13,572 nt of DNA from assembly GCA_002391675.1 (NCBI GenBank), contig DGFM01000046.1:49437-63008 (forward strand), read 5' to 3'. The position numbers and the translations under genes are program-made. This stretch comes from Cloacimonetes bacterium UBA3900. GTDB lineage: Bacteria > Cloacimonadota > Cloacimonadia > Cloacimonadales > Cloacimonadaceae. Position 1 is the stretch's first letter, and each line of letters opens with the position of its first letter. The notes beneath the pieces were generated by a model, which saw only the letters and a list, made by a program, of their open reading frames with translations, was not told the DNA's origin and did not search any database. Below, piece after piece: positions 1-6,324 of the stretch.

Positions 1-50
1 CCCATAGGAGCCCCTAAGGGAGGGCGCATGAAATCGACGTTTTAGAGGGC

Positions 51-151
51 GGATTTGTTTTCGCAAAACCGGCGCTGAGGTCAAATATTGCAAAACGACC
101 GGCAGTATCAGGCCCGCGGAATGAGTAAGGATCTCCTACTATTTTGGTAGG
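51..151 (-). repeat. Dispersed repeat, copy A (inverted relative to copy B at the other window end)
   Basis: Read on the minus strand, this 101-bp stretch begins with a CCTAC-N7-GTAGG hairpin (147-151 pairing with 135-139) and ends in a core identical over 19 bp to copy B (55-73 here, 13550-13568 there). My hand alignment of the two copies is gap-free, with about 69 of 101 positions identical and higher identity in the last 42 bases. The core itself carries a GTTTT-GCG-AAAAC dyad. It lies just downstream of the end of the minus-strand transporter operon and holds no convincing gene. The similarity is seen directly; calling it a member of a genome-wide repeat family is inference. Confidence 0.75.
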
Positions 152-177
152 TGATTCGCCGGGGATTGGCTGCATAT

Positions 178-214
178 TTTCCACCAATTCGGCAGAGTGA
201 TATTTCTGTGGAAA
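178..214 (-). terminator. Weak stem-loop after the permease gene
   Basis: A 7-bp perfect inverted repeat (TTTCCAC at 178-184, GTGGAAA at 208-214) with a 23-nt loop lies just beyond the permease stop codon at 229. On the minus-strand transcript it is followed by a mixed A/T stretch rather than a clean U run, so it may be a weak terminator or a 3' protective hairpin. The rest of 1-228 holds only repeat copy A and no gene that I can support. Confidence 0.25.
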
Positions 215-228
215 GGGCGGGCAGGCTC

Positions 229-1146
229 TTAGCTCTTCTTCAGCATCAGCCACATGAAGAAGGGGCAGCCGATGGCGGAGGTGATCACGCCCACGGGGAG
301 CTCTAAGACGGTGATATTTTGGGCGATGAAATCGCAGAAAAGCAGGAAGAAAGCGCCAATGAAGAGGCTCAGGGGGTAGACCTTTTTTTGCGAGGGGCCC
401 ACGTAGAATCTGGCGATATGCGGCACGATGAGTCCCACAAAGCCGATGATACCGGCATATGACACCGTGATGCCGATCAGTATTGAGCTGAGCACAAATA
501 CCCGCTTGCGCAGGCTGCTCACTTTGATGCCCACAGAGCCGGCATAGAGGTCGCTGCCGCTCATGATATCCAGGGTGGTGCTTTGGCCGTGGAGCCACAA
601 CAGGAGCAGCAAAGACAGGGCGCCGAGTGCCAGGAAGACGCGGTATTCTCCGGTGGTGAAGATATGGCCCAGATTGCCCATCAGGGTGCCCATAATGACC
701 ACGGTATCTTCGAGAAACAGATACATGAGCAGTGAGATTCCGGCAGAGAAAAACATCCCCGTGATTACGCCTCCAATCAGCAATCTGCTGCGGGCAAAGC
801 CGCCTCCTTTTCTGGCCAAGCCCCAAACCAGAAACATGGTTACCATCGCACCGACAAAGCCGCCCAAGGGCATGAGCAGGCTGAGGCCCAGCACAGCCAT
901 GAGGATGGAGCCAAAGGCGGATCCGGAGGAGACGCCCAGGATGTAAGGTTCTGCCAGGGGGTTACTTAGCATCAGTTGGTATACGCTGCCCACGCCGCCC
1001 AAAACCATGCCTGTGAGCACGGTGAGCAAGAAACGCGGGAGCCTCACCTGAGTCTGGATCAGGTATGAGGGCTGCCCCCAAGTGAAGTATAAGACACCAA
1101 TGGCGATGGCTGCTATTACGAGCAGGCTCAGCCTGAAGGTTTTCAT
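229..1146 (-). CDS. FecCD/BtuC-family ABC transporter permease
   Basis: This 305-residue polytopic inner-membrane protein forms the translocation channel of a type II ABC importer for vitamin B12 or ferric siderophore/heme-type ligands. Family signatures include NPLAEPYILGVSSG (residues 62-75), GFVGLIVPHIAR (235-246, the coupling region that contacts the ATPase) and the closing PVGVITSAIGCPFF segment (284-297). Hydrophobic stretches fit roughly eight to ten transmembrane helices. At 305 residues it is slightly short, as many relatives are around 330. Its ATG overlaps the stop of the upstream binding-protein gene (ATGA), so the two are translationally coupled. No ATP-binding subunit follows within the window. 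The family is secure; the ligand (cobalamin versus iron chelate) cannot be decided from sequence alone. Confidence 0.93.
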   Translation of the reverse strand: MKTFRLSLLVIAAIAIGVLYFTWGQPSYLIQTQVRLPRFLLTVLTGMVLGGVGSVYQLMLSNPLAEPYILGVSSGSAFGSILMAVLGLSLLMPLGGFVGAMVTMFLVWGLARKGGGFARSRLLIGGVITGMFFSAGISLLMYLFLEDTVVIMGTLMGNLGHIFTTGEYRVFLALGALSLLLLLWLHGQSTTLDIMSGSDLYAGSVGIKVSSLRKRVFVLSSILIGITVSYAGIIGFVGLIVPHIARFYVGPSQKKVYPLSLFIGAFFLLFCDFIAQNITVLELPVGVITSAIGCPFFMWLMLKKS

Positions 1147-2033
1147 GATCTTTGGTCTCTTCCCCAGGCTTCATAGAGGTCGTACAATCTCTTGAGTCCG
1201 AGAGGTATACGCGGTCCGGCTCTGAGGATGTGGTCTGGATTGACTTCCTTGTGTGTGTAGATATAGCCGTTTTTGATGGCGGGGATATTTTGCCAGCCTT
1301 TGCGTTTGATGATGTTGCTAATGCTGTCTCGCGAATAGCAGATGATGATGTCCGGTTCAGCGTTTATCACGTCTTCTGGTTTCACTCTGGCGTATTCACG
1401 TTCCAGGGTGGGGAAGATGTTGTCACCGCCGGCCAATTCAAGGATTTGGCCCACGAATGATTCATCGGAAACACTCATCAGGGGATTGCGATAGATTTCC
1501 AGATATACCCTGGGTCTGGCGAGCTGATCTGCCTTCTTTTTGATGGCTGCCACTGAGGCTTGCAGCTCTTCGTTCAATGCTTTGGCACGCTGCTGAGTGC
1601 CTGTGATTGCGCCGATATAGGTGATGGCGTCGTAGAGCTCATCCAGGGATTGGGGATAAACGGTTACCACCTTGATATTCAGCTTCTTCAGCTCTTCCGC
1701 GATGGCCTCCTGCTCCAAACCTGCTGCAAATACGACGGTTGGCTCCAGCTTGAGCATGGCTTCTTTGCCCACGTTGCCAAACCTGCCCACCTTGGGGATG
1801 GAGGCAAATTCGGCGGGGTAATTACACTCGGCTGTGAGGCCTACGATTTTATCTGTAAGTTCAAGCGCAGCCATGATTTCTGCCACTTCGGGCGAAAGCA
1901 CAACGTAGCGCTCTTCCTTGGGCGTTTCCTTTGGTTTGCAAGAACTTATGAGCAATAACATGGCAATACTCACCAAAATCAGGAGGGTCTTAAGGCCGGA
2001 CGATAACCGGCAGGCGAACTTGTTTGTAGTCAT
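1143..2033 (-). CDS. Periplasmic-binding lipoprotein of the BtuF/FecB type (ABC importer)
   Basis: I start this 296-residue protein at the ATG at 2033. That start puts a lipoprotein signal peptide at the N terminus with lipobox ISSC (acylated Cys32) and has an AAAGGA ribosome site ten bases upstream. An in-frame ORF extends to 2210, but it would add 59 low-complexity residues before the signal peptide and lies inside the transpeptidase gene. The body carries TroA/BtuF-like features: LSPEVAEIMAALEL and KIVGLTAECNYP, then IPKVGRFGNVGKEAMLKLEP, and a C-terminal NPDHILRAGPRIPLGLKRLYDL segment. It should capture a ligand in the periplasm and pass it to the permease encoded next (ATGA overlap). The 5' end overlaps the transpeptidase gene by 44 bp. 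A cobalamin or corrinoid ligand fits the BtuF resemblance, but a siderophore is equally possible. Confidence 0.9.
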   Translation of the reverse strand: MTTNKFACRLSSGLKTLLILVSIAMLLLISSCKPKETPKEERYVVLSPEVAEIMAALELTDKIVGLTAECNYPAEFASIPKVGRFGNVGKEAMLKLEPTVVFAAGLEQEAIAEELKKLNIKVVTVYPQSLDELYDAITYIGAITGTQQRAKALNEELQASVAAIKKKADQLARPRVYLEIYRNPLMSVSDESFVGQILELAGGDNIFPTLEREYARVKPEDVINAEPDIIICYSRDSISNIIKRKGWQNIPAIKNGYIYTHKEVNPDHILRAGPRIPLGLKRLYDLYEAWGRDQRS

Positions 2034-2652
2034 TGTGTATGTGTCCTTTGAGGTCTGTAATATCTTTGTTTTGCATGATGATACAATCGGTGGCGATGCT
2101 TTTGCCCAGGGTTTGGGCGCCGGCTCCACCTTTGATGCCGATGCCGCTGAAGGCCCTGCCGCTGAGGGTGTCGAAGTGTCCTGTATGCAAGCGGATAAAC
2201 CAGGGTCCATCCTGCGGACGGCGCCGGGAAATGTTTTCTATACTCACGATGTAAAAATTGCCCAGGGGCGTGACGGGGTCGTCCTTGGACTGCTTGTCTT
2301 CGTGTTCGTTGCCCAAAGCCACGCTGTAGCTGCTCACCAGCTCGTCATGTTTGTAGAGCCGGAGTTGATAATCGCTTTTACTCACCTCGATGGTGTAGGC
2401 GGAAAGATCGCGGTCTCGTTGCAAAAGCTCATCGTTTGTGGTTTCACGCTGTTGCGTTGGTTGCAAAAGTGGTTCGGGTTGCTCCGGCGGGGGCTCGGTT
2501 TCGACGCGTGTTGCCAAGGAGTCTGTCGCTACCGGAGTGACGGGGGCGGGGTCAAAGACCTTTCTCCAGGCAGATTCGGGCAGGAAGTTGAAGGCCGTCA
2601 CTGCCAGGGCAGCCAAAATCAGGATGATAAAGAGGATGGTTTGCAGTTTCAT
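1990..2652 (-). CDS. L,D-transpeptidase-like (YkuD fold) membrane-anchored protein, catalytic His replaced
   Basis: The 220-residue protein has one N-terminal membrane or uncleaved signal segment (about residues 5-22), then a Pro/Glu/Gln/Thr-rich linker (about 35-75) and a C-terminal YkuD-type domain (about 85-220). YkuD enzymes cross-link peptidoglycan stem peptides, or attach proteins to them, through a cysteine in an [S/T]-x-G-C type motif preceded by an IxIHG histidine. Here the order and spacing are preserved, with GNFYIVSI, GIGIKGG (171-176), SIATDC (185-190) and IIMQNKDI. The cysteine is Cys190, but Lys174 (codon AAA) replaces the histidine, and the usual SHGC is ATDC. It may be a divergent enzyme using another general base, or a non-catalytic peptidoglycan-binding derivative. 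Its ATG overlaps the upstream TGA (ATGA), and no Shine-Dalgarno is visible, so translation is probably coupled. Confidence 0.82.
   Translation of the reverse strand: MKLQTILFIILILAALAVTAFNFLPESAWRKVFDPAPVTPVATDSLATRVETEPPPEQPEPLLQPTQQRETTNDELLQRDRDLSAYTIEVSKSDYQLRLYKHDELVSSYSVALGNEHEDKQSKDDPVTPLGNFYIVSIENISRRRPQDGPWFIRLHTGHFDTLSGRAFSGIGIKGGAGAQTLGKSIATDCIIMQNKDITDLKGHIHNDYKQVRLPVIVRP
2044..2049 (-). promoter_or_regulatory. Ribosome binding site that decides the binding-protein start
   Basis: AAAGGA on the minus strand sits ten bases before the ATG at 2033, inside the end of the transpeptidase coding region. It supports 2033 over the far upstream in-frame ATG at 2210. Confidence 0.6.
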
Positions 2653-3512
2653 CGGTAGTGATAGAGGATGGGCGGCTGGTCGTTAACGCTTTCGCTGAGA
2701 GTGAAATAGCTCTTGGCTTTGGCATCCCAGGCCACCGCCTCGCCTTGTGGTTCGAGGTAGTAAGGCAGTTGTTTTGACTTACCGCTTAGTGCTTTGACTA
2801 CGCTCTGGTTTTTCTTGCGTTTGTATTCGTAGATGGAGGTGTAAGTCTTGATCAGTATTTTGCGGCCATTGGGCGAGATGTCGGCCGCGGTCACATAGCT
2901 GAGCGGGAGGGTCATTTCCTTGGTGGCTATATTGATGTCTTGCAAGGAGTAAGGATATGCCACGCGGTAGAGGCCCACGTTTTCCTCACGCTTGCTGATG
3001 ATGTAGATGTCTCCATTGAGCGGATCCACAAACAGCGCCTCTGCATCCCGGGCTCCATCTTCATATTGTATAAGGATATGGTCGTAGTTTTTCACTCGGA
3101 TCAGGGTGTCTGTCAGTGCGGGTTCGGCAAAGCGATAAACGCTCACCAAGCTGCGTCTGGCATTGTTGTCTCCGATATCCGCCACAAAGATGTGGCTCTT
3201 TTTCTCCTTTCCGTGGGGCGCAACGGCGATGTCTTCCCAATCCTGGTTGTTGGCGCCTTCCAGCCGGATATGTGCCGCCAGCATACCTTTGCAATTGAGC
3301 ACATAAACGGTAGCTTCGCCGCCGGAATCGTTGTGTGTGTAAAGGATTCCGGGCGTTTTTTGGCTGGCCGCCAGACCGGAGGCTTCCAGTATCTCATTGG
3401 TGGTCAGCGGGTATTGGTCGAGGCGGGGCGCTCTAACCAAGGCGCAGCCAAGCAGGCCCAAAAGGCTGATCACAACGAGAATTGACGCAATATAGGTGTT
3501 TGTAGATTCCAT
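2649..3512 (-). CDS. Lipoprotein beta-propeller of unknown function
   Basis: From the ATG at 3512 the product is 287 residues and begins with a lipoprotein signal peptide whose lipobox LLGC places the acylated cysteine at residue 23. The rest is beta-rich and matches in style a family of secreted propeller proteins. Key segments are THNDSGG (59-65), DWEDIA (91-96), ADIGDNNARR (111-120), DAEALFVDP (156-164), DISPNGRKIL (211-220) and LEPQGEAVAW (253-262). Acidic residues in these loops suggest metal binding or a hydrolase-like propeller, but no catalytic activity can be assigned. An in-frame extension to a TTG at 3620 would put 36 non-signal residues in front of the signal peptide and is disfavoured. 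Neither start has a clear Shine-Dalgarno, so the exact start is less certain than the gene. It is the first gene of the minus-strand operon. Confidence 0.82.
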   Translation of the reverse strand: MESTNTYIASILVVISLLGLLGCALVRAPRLDQYPLTTNEILEASGLAASQKTPGILYTHNDSGGEATVYVLNCKGMLAAHIRLEGANNQDWEDIAVAPHGKEKKSHIFVADIGDNNARRSLVSVYRFAEPALTDTLIRVKNYDHILIQYEDGARDAEALFVDPLNGDIYIISKREENVGLYRVAYPYSLQDINIATKEMTLPLSYVTAADISPNGRKILIKTYTSIYEYKRKKNQSVVKALSGKSKQLPYYLEPQGEAVAWDAKAKSYFTLSESVNDQPPILYHYR

Positions 3513-3612
3513 GAGCGCATTGTTTGCAAAGGCTGCATTTTGGTCAAGGGATTTCAGTTTTAGGGCCTGCGCGGGTGTTTTCTTTTCTTCACAAACAATG
3601 CCGCAAAAAGCC

Positions 3613-3640
3613 TTGTGCAAGTAGCTAAAACCATTATACT
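3613..3640 (+). promoter_or_regulatory. Candidate promoter for the TPR-thioredoxin gene
   Basis: TATACT at 3635-3640 is a good -10 match. TTGTGC at 3613-3618 is a weak -35, with a 16-bp spacer. The predicted start point is around 3647, leaving a short leader before the strong GGAGG site at 3669-3673 and the ATG at 3681. Confidence 0.45.
3633..3638 (-). promoter_or_regulatory. Candidate -10 element for the minus-strand operon
   Basis: The minus strand reads TATAAT, a perfect consensus -10 hexamer, about 120 bases upstream of the propeller start at 3512. No good -35 match is present at 15-18 bp (GGTTAC or GGGTTA at best). It shares four base pairs with the plus-strand -10 candidate, so initiation in the two directions would compete. 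Confidence 0.45.
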
Positions 3641-3680
3641 ATCCTATAGTTAAGTAACCCGTTATCATGGAGGAAACAAG

Positions 3681-6116
3681 ATGACATTCAGACGCACCGT
3701 TGTTACCCTGGTCTTGCTGCTGTCTCTAAGCTTGGCCAGCTCAATCACTTATGACCAATTAAAAGAACAGGCGCAACGCTTTTATGGCGACGTGGAATCG
3801 CAGCAGAAGACGAAGGGCGGCTATGAGACCGTGACGAAACCCGCTTCAGAAGCATCCCTGGAGCAGGGCGACGCCGTCTTTGCGCAGTTTATGAAGGATT
3901 GCGACGATCTGACAGTTTTGGAAGACGCCGCCTACTTGTGGGGGGAATATGCGCCCGAGCGCTATAGGGATTGGATAGAAAGCGTCACTTCTGATGCGGA
4001 TTCTCCCCTGAAATACTTCTATCTGTGGTTTGATGATGCCAGCGATCAGCTTTCACGCATCAATGCCGGCCGTAAATTGGCTCAAGATTATCCAGACCAA
4101 GTGGTTGGCTACCGTCTGATGGTCAAAGGCTACTTTGAAAACTATCCTCCGGAAGACTATTTTGAGGATTACGAGACCGTGATCGAGATGCTGCAGCAGG
4201 ATCTGCCCTTCTTCAACACCTATTATCAGCGTTTTGAGGGTGATGATTACCGCGATGTGGCCGGTATTATCTACCATGTTTACTCCGAGGAGACGGAGTC
4301 TGCGGTGCAGATCTTGGAAATTGCCTACAGAAATAAGGCGCAATGGCTGGAATGGGTGGATGCGGCACGCGTCCAGCCCGTAGAAATGTGGCACGAGCTG
4401 ATCTATGCCTATCTGATGCTCTTGCAAGAAGATGAGGTGACGCCGCTTGATCCCGATAGCTACGACGACGTGGCTACGGAACTTGCCGCTTTCTACTATG
4501 AGGAAGCTGAGCAATATGACCGTGTGATCAGCATCCTGGCAGGCAATGAGGACGCTTTGGAAAACTACTATCTCAGGTTTATCCTCGCCAATAGCTACTA
4601 CCAGGTCCAGAATACACGGGCGCTCTATGACATCCTGGTTTGCAAAGACGAATTTGACGATTCCGTGGTCTTTCTCAGAGCCTGGTTGGAATTTGACGAA
4701 GAAGGCGCCAAACAGGTGTATCCGGCGGCGCTGTCTGAACATCAGGACATCCAGGCACGCTACCTCCTGGCGCGTCTCAACGATCAGACCGACCAAACCC
4801 TGCAGCTCACGCGCCAAATGATCAGGGAAAACTCACGTGAGAGCATTGGTTATCAGCTTTTGAGCGAAACTTACCTCGATTTCTTTGCATTCAGCGACAA
4901 GGACGATCCGGAGCGGGCAGAGTGGATAGAGGAATTCAAGCGCGACAAGAGCCACTTCAGCGCCTATTACGTGCGCTACCCGGAAGACATCCGTGCGCAG
5001 GTAACCGTCCTGTTTTCAAGACTTATGGATGGCAACACCGAGAGTGCGAGGAAGTTTTATACCATCATCGTGGAGAAATATCCCTTCTCAGAAGAGGCCA
5101 AGCTGGTGGATAAGGTGTTGTTAGATGAAGAGATGTATGAGCTTTTGTGGGATGCGAAAGGCATCTTTATCGACCAAATGATCAAGACCGGCATCCTGAG
5201 CGAGGACGAGAAAGAGGAATATAAAGCCATCGCCTACATCTCGTCGCTCTATTCCTCCATGCTGTTTGACGAGCTGGTTTACGCCGTGAATGAGCATCCT
5301 GAATGGCTGGAATTTGATGACATCCAATATATGGCAGTAAACGCAAACTACCACCTCGGCAACTATCCTGCCACCATTCAAATCCTGCGCCTGATGCTGG
5401 ATAAGGAGACCATCGGCTACGATATGCTGGTAAGCTTGGAGGAAACCCCCGTGGCGGAAGAGGAAGGCTGGCAAGAACTGATGGAATATGCACAAAGCAA
5501 AGCCGGTGCAGAGGTTGAGGATCAAAAAGAACCGGAGGTGAGAGAAGAAAGGGCAGAACCGGTAAAGCCGGCAGAGCGGGAAGAGTTTCCGGTACCGGTG
5601 GAGCCTGAAGAGCCGGTTGAATTTGAAGAGGCAGTGCCGATAGAGCCGGATGATTTTGAAGATGAAGATGAGGAGCTGGAGGAAGAAGAGCCCGGCTTTG
5701 ATCCCTATGAAGCGCCGGAGTGGGTCTTGCCGGATGCGGAAGGCAACCTCATCAAGCTCTCGGATTATCGTGGTCAGATCGTGATCCTGGACTTCTGGGC
5801 CACCTGGTGCGGCCCCTGCCAGAGCGCTATGCCCTTGATCGACGACTGGATGAAAACCAAGATGCCATCCGGCGTGAAGGTCTTCTCCATCAACGTGTGG
5901 GAACAAGACGTTGAAGGTGCCATCAACTACATGACAGACAACAAGTTTGGCATGAAGCTCGTCTTTGGCAAGAATGAGACGGTGGCAGACTACGGCGTGG
6001 AAGGCATACCTTACATTGTGGTGATCGACAAAGAAGGGATGGTGCGCTTTACCGAGATAGGCTTCAGCCCAGACCTCAAGCAAAAGCTCACCAAGTGGGT
6101 AAACGCACTTAAATAA
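3681..6116 (+). CDS. Exported helical-repeat (TPR-like) protein with C-terminal TlpA-type thioredoxin domain
   Basis: This 811-residue protein starts at an ATG preceded by GGAGG with a 7-base spacer. Residues 1 to about 21 form a signal peptide (RR, then VVTLVLLLSLSLASS) with no lipobox, so a soluble periplasmic location is likely. About 25-605 is alpha-helical and rich in Tyr, Asp and Glu, with TPR-like helix pairs. About 610-675 is a low-complexity acidic/proline linker made of PVEPEEPVEFEE-type units. About 676-811 is a thioredoxin fold with WATWCGPC (706-713; redox cysteines 710 and 713) and the cis-proline loop GIPYIVVID (Pro777). Known TlpA/ResA relatives reduce disulfides in exported proteins such as apocytochromes. 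Here the large helical part probably recruits a partner. The partner is unknown, and neither neighbouring operon points to one. Confidence 0.88.
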   Translation: MTFRRTVVTLVLLLSLSLASSITYDQLKEQAQRFYGDVESQQKTKGGYETVTKPASEASLEQGDAVFAQFMKDCDDLTVLEDAAYLWGEYAPERYRDWIESVTSDADSPLKYFYLWFDDASDQLSRINAGRKLAQDYPDQVVGYRLMVKGYFENYPPEDYFEDYETVIEMLQQDLPFFNTYYQRFEGDDYRDVAGIIYHVYSEETESAVQILEIAYRNKAQWLEWVDAARVQPVEMWHELIYAYLMLLQEDEVTPLDPDSYDDVATELAAFYYEEAEQYDRVISILAGNEDALENYYLRFILANSYYQVQNTRALYDILVCKDEFDDSVVFLRAWLEFDEEGAKQVYPAALSEHQDIQARYLLARLNDQTDQTLQLTRQMIRENSRESIGYQLLSETYLDFFAFSDKDDPERAEWIEEFKRDKSHFSAYYVRYPEDIRAQVTVLFSRLMDGNTESARKFYTIIVEKYPFSEEAKLVDKVLLDEEMYELLWDAKGIFIDQMIKTGILSEDEKEEYKAIAYISSLYSSMLFDELVYAVNEHPEWLEFDDIQYMAVNANYHLGNYPATIQILRLMLDKETIGYDMLVSLEETPVAEEEGWQELMEYAQSKAGAEVEDQKEPEVREERAEPVKPAEREEFPVPVEPEEPVEFEEAVPIEPDDFEDEDEELEEEEPGFDPYEAPEWVLPDAEGNLIKLSDYRGQIVILDFWATWCGPCQSAMPLIDDWMKTKMPSGVKVFSINVWEQDVEGAINYMTDNKFGMKLVFGKNETVADYGVEGIPYIVVIDKEGMVRFTEIGFSPDLKQKLTKWVNALK

Positions 6117-6134
6117 ATAGCTTTATCACACGGC

Positions 6135-6186
6135 GAGCCCGTAGCAGGGGATGTGACAGTCTCGTGATACGGGCTCTTGCCTTTTT
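6135..6186 (+). terminator. Rho-independent-like terminator after the TPR-thioredoxin gene
   Basis: GAGCCCGTA (6135-6143) and TACGGGCTC (6168-6176) form a perfect 9-bp stem with a 24-nt loop. A TTGCCTTTTT tail ends in five T residues (6182-6186). It starts 18 bases after the stop codon. The loop is longer than usual for an intrinsic terminator. Confidence 0.65.
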
Positions 6187-6193
6187 ATCCGGT

Positions 6194-6217
6194 ACCTCCC
6201 TCATCCTGCGGGGAGGT
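6194..6217 (+). terminator. Second stem-loop upstream of leuS
   Basis: ACCTCCC (6194-6200) and GGGAGGT (6211-6217) form a perfect 7-bp stem with a 10-nt loop, followed by a T-rich tract (TTAATTCTTTTCTT). It may back up the first terminator. It lies before the candidate leuS promoter, so it is not an obvious leuS leader element. Confidence 0.4.
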
Positions 6218-6229
6218 TTAATTCTTTTC

Positions 6230-6256
6230 TTGACAGACAGAGCCCTTACCGAAAAT
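6230..6256 (+). promoter_or_regulatory. Candidate leuS promoter
   Basis: TTGACA at 6230-6235 is a perfect -35 hexamer. The best -10 at a plausible distance is GAAAAT (6251-6256, 15-bp spacer, four of six matches). Downstream A/T-rich alternatives (TATCAT at 6266) are too far from this -35. The exact -10 is therefore uncertain. Confidence 0.4.
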
Positions 6257-6263
6257 GGGTAAG
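6245..6263. promoter_or_regulatory. Dyad overlapping the candidate leuS -10
   Basis: CTTACC (6245-6250) and GGTAAG (6258-6263) form a perfect 6-bp inverted repeat around a 7-base centre that contains the putative -10. The position suits an operator, or a small 5' hairpin if transcription starts upstream. No regulator can be named. Confidence 0.3.
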
Positions 6264-6311
6264 AATATCATAATTTATGTGGTGGTGGGGGCTTAACCTT
6301 ATCAACACATT

Positions 6312-6315
6312 GGAG
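6312..6315 (+). promoter_or_regulatory. Ribosome binding site that decides the leuS start
   Basis: GGAG lies nine bases before the ATG at 6325. The in-frame ATG at 6277 has no such site and would add MWWWG-type residues absent from LeuRS proteins. Confidence 0.65.
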
Positions 6316-6324
6316 ATTAAACAG

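Noticed and set aside
14..826. Long minus-strand ORF running from inside the permease gene into repeat copy A
   Set aside because: It is the alternative frame of a clear permease gene for most of its length, and its Arg/Pro/His-rich composition is not protein-like. Only its last part touches the repeat.
2034..2210. N-terminal extension of the substrate-binding protein
   Set aside because: It would bury a clear lipoprotein signal peptide behind 59 low-complexity residues, while the ATG at 2033 has its own ribosome site.
1918..2658. Plus-strand ORF opposite the transpeptidase gene
   Set aside because: It is antisense to well-supported genes and has no ribosome site or recognisable family features.
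3513..3620. TTG-initiated extension of the propeller lipoprotein
   Set aside because: It would precede the signal peptide, and the TTG is almost on top of the predicted transcription start.
5121..6083. 320-residue minus-strand ORF opposite the thioredoxin domain
   Set aside because: The WCGPC domain on the plus strand is unmistakable. The antisense ORF is a mirror of its codon bias.
6277..6324. Upstream ATG of leuS
   Set aside because: It adds 16 residues (MWWWG...) not found in LeuRS proteins and has no Shine-Dalgarno.
6117..6324. T-box riboswitch before leuS
   Set aside because: No recognisable T-box sequence or antiterminator core, and the hairpins lie upstream of the likely promoter.
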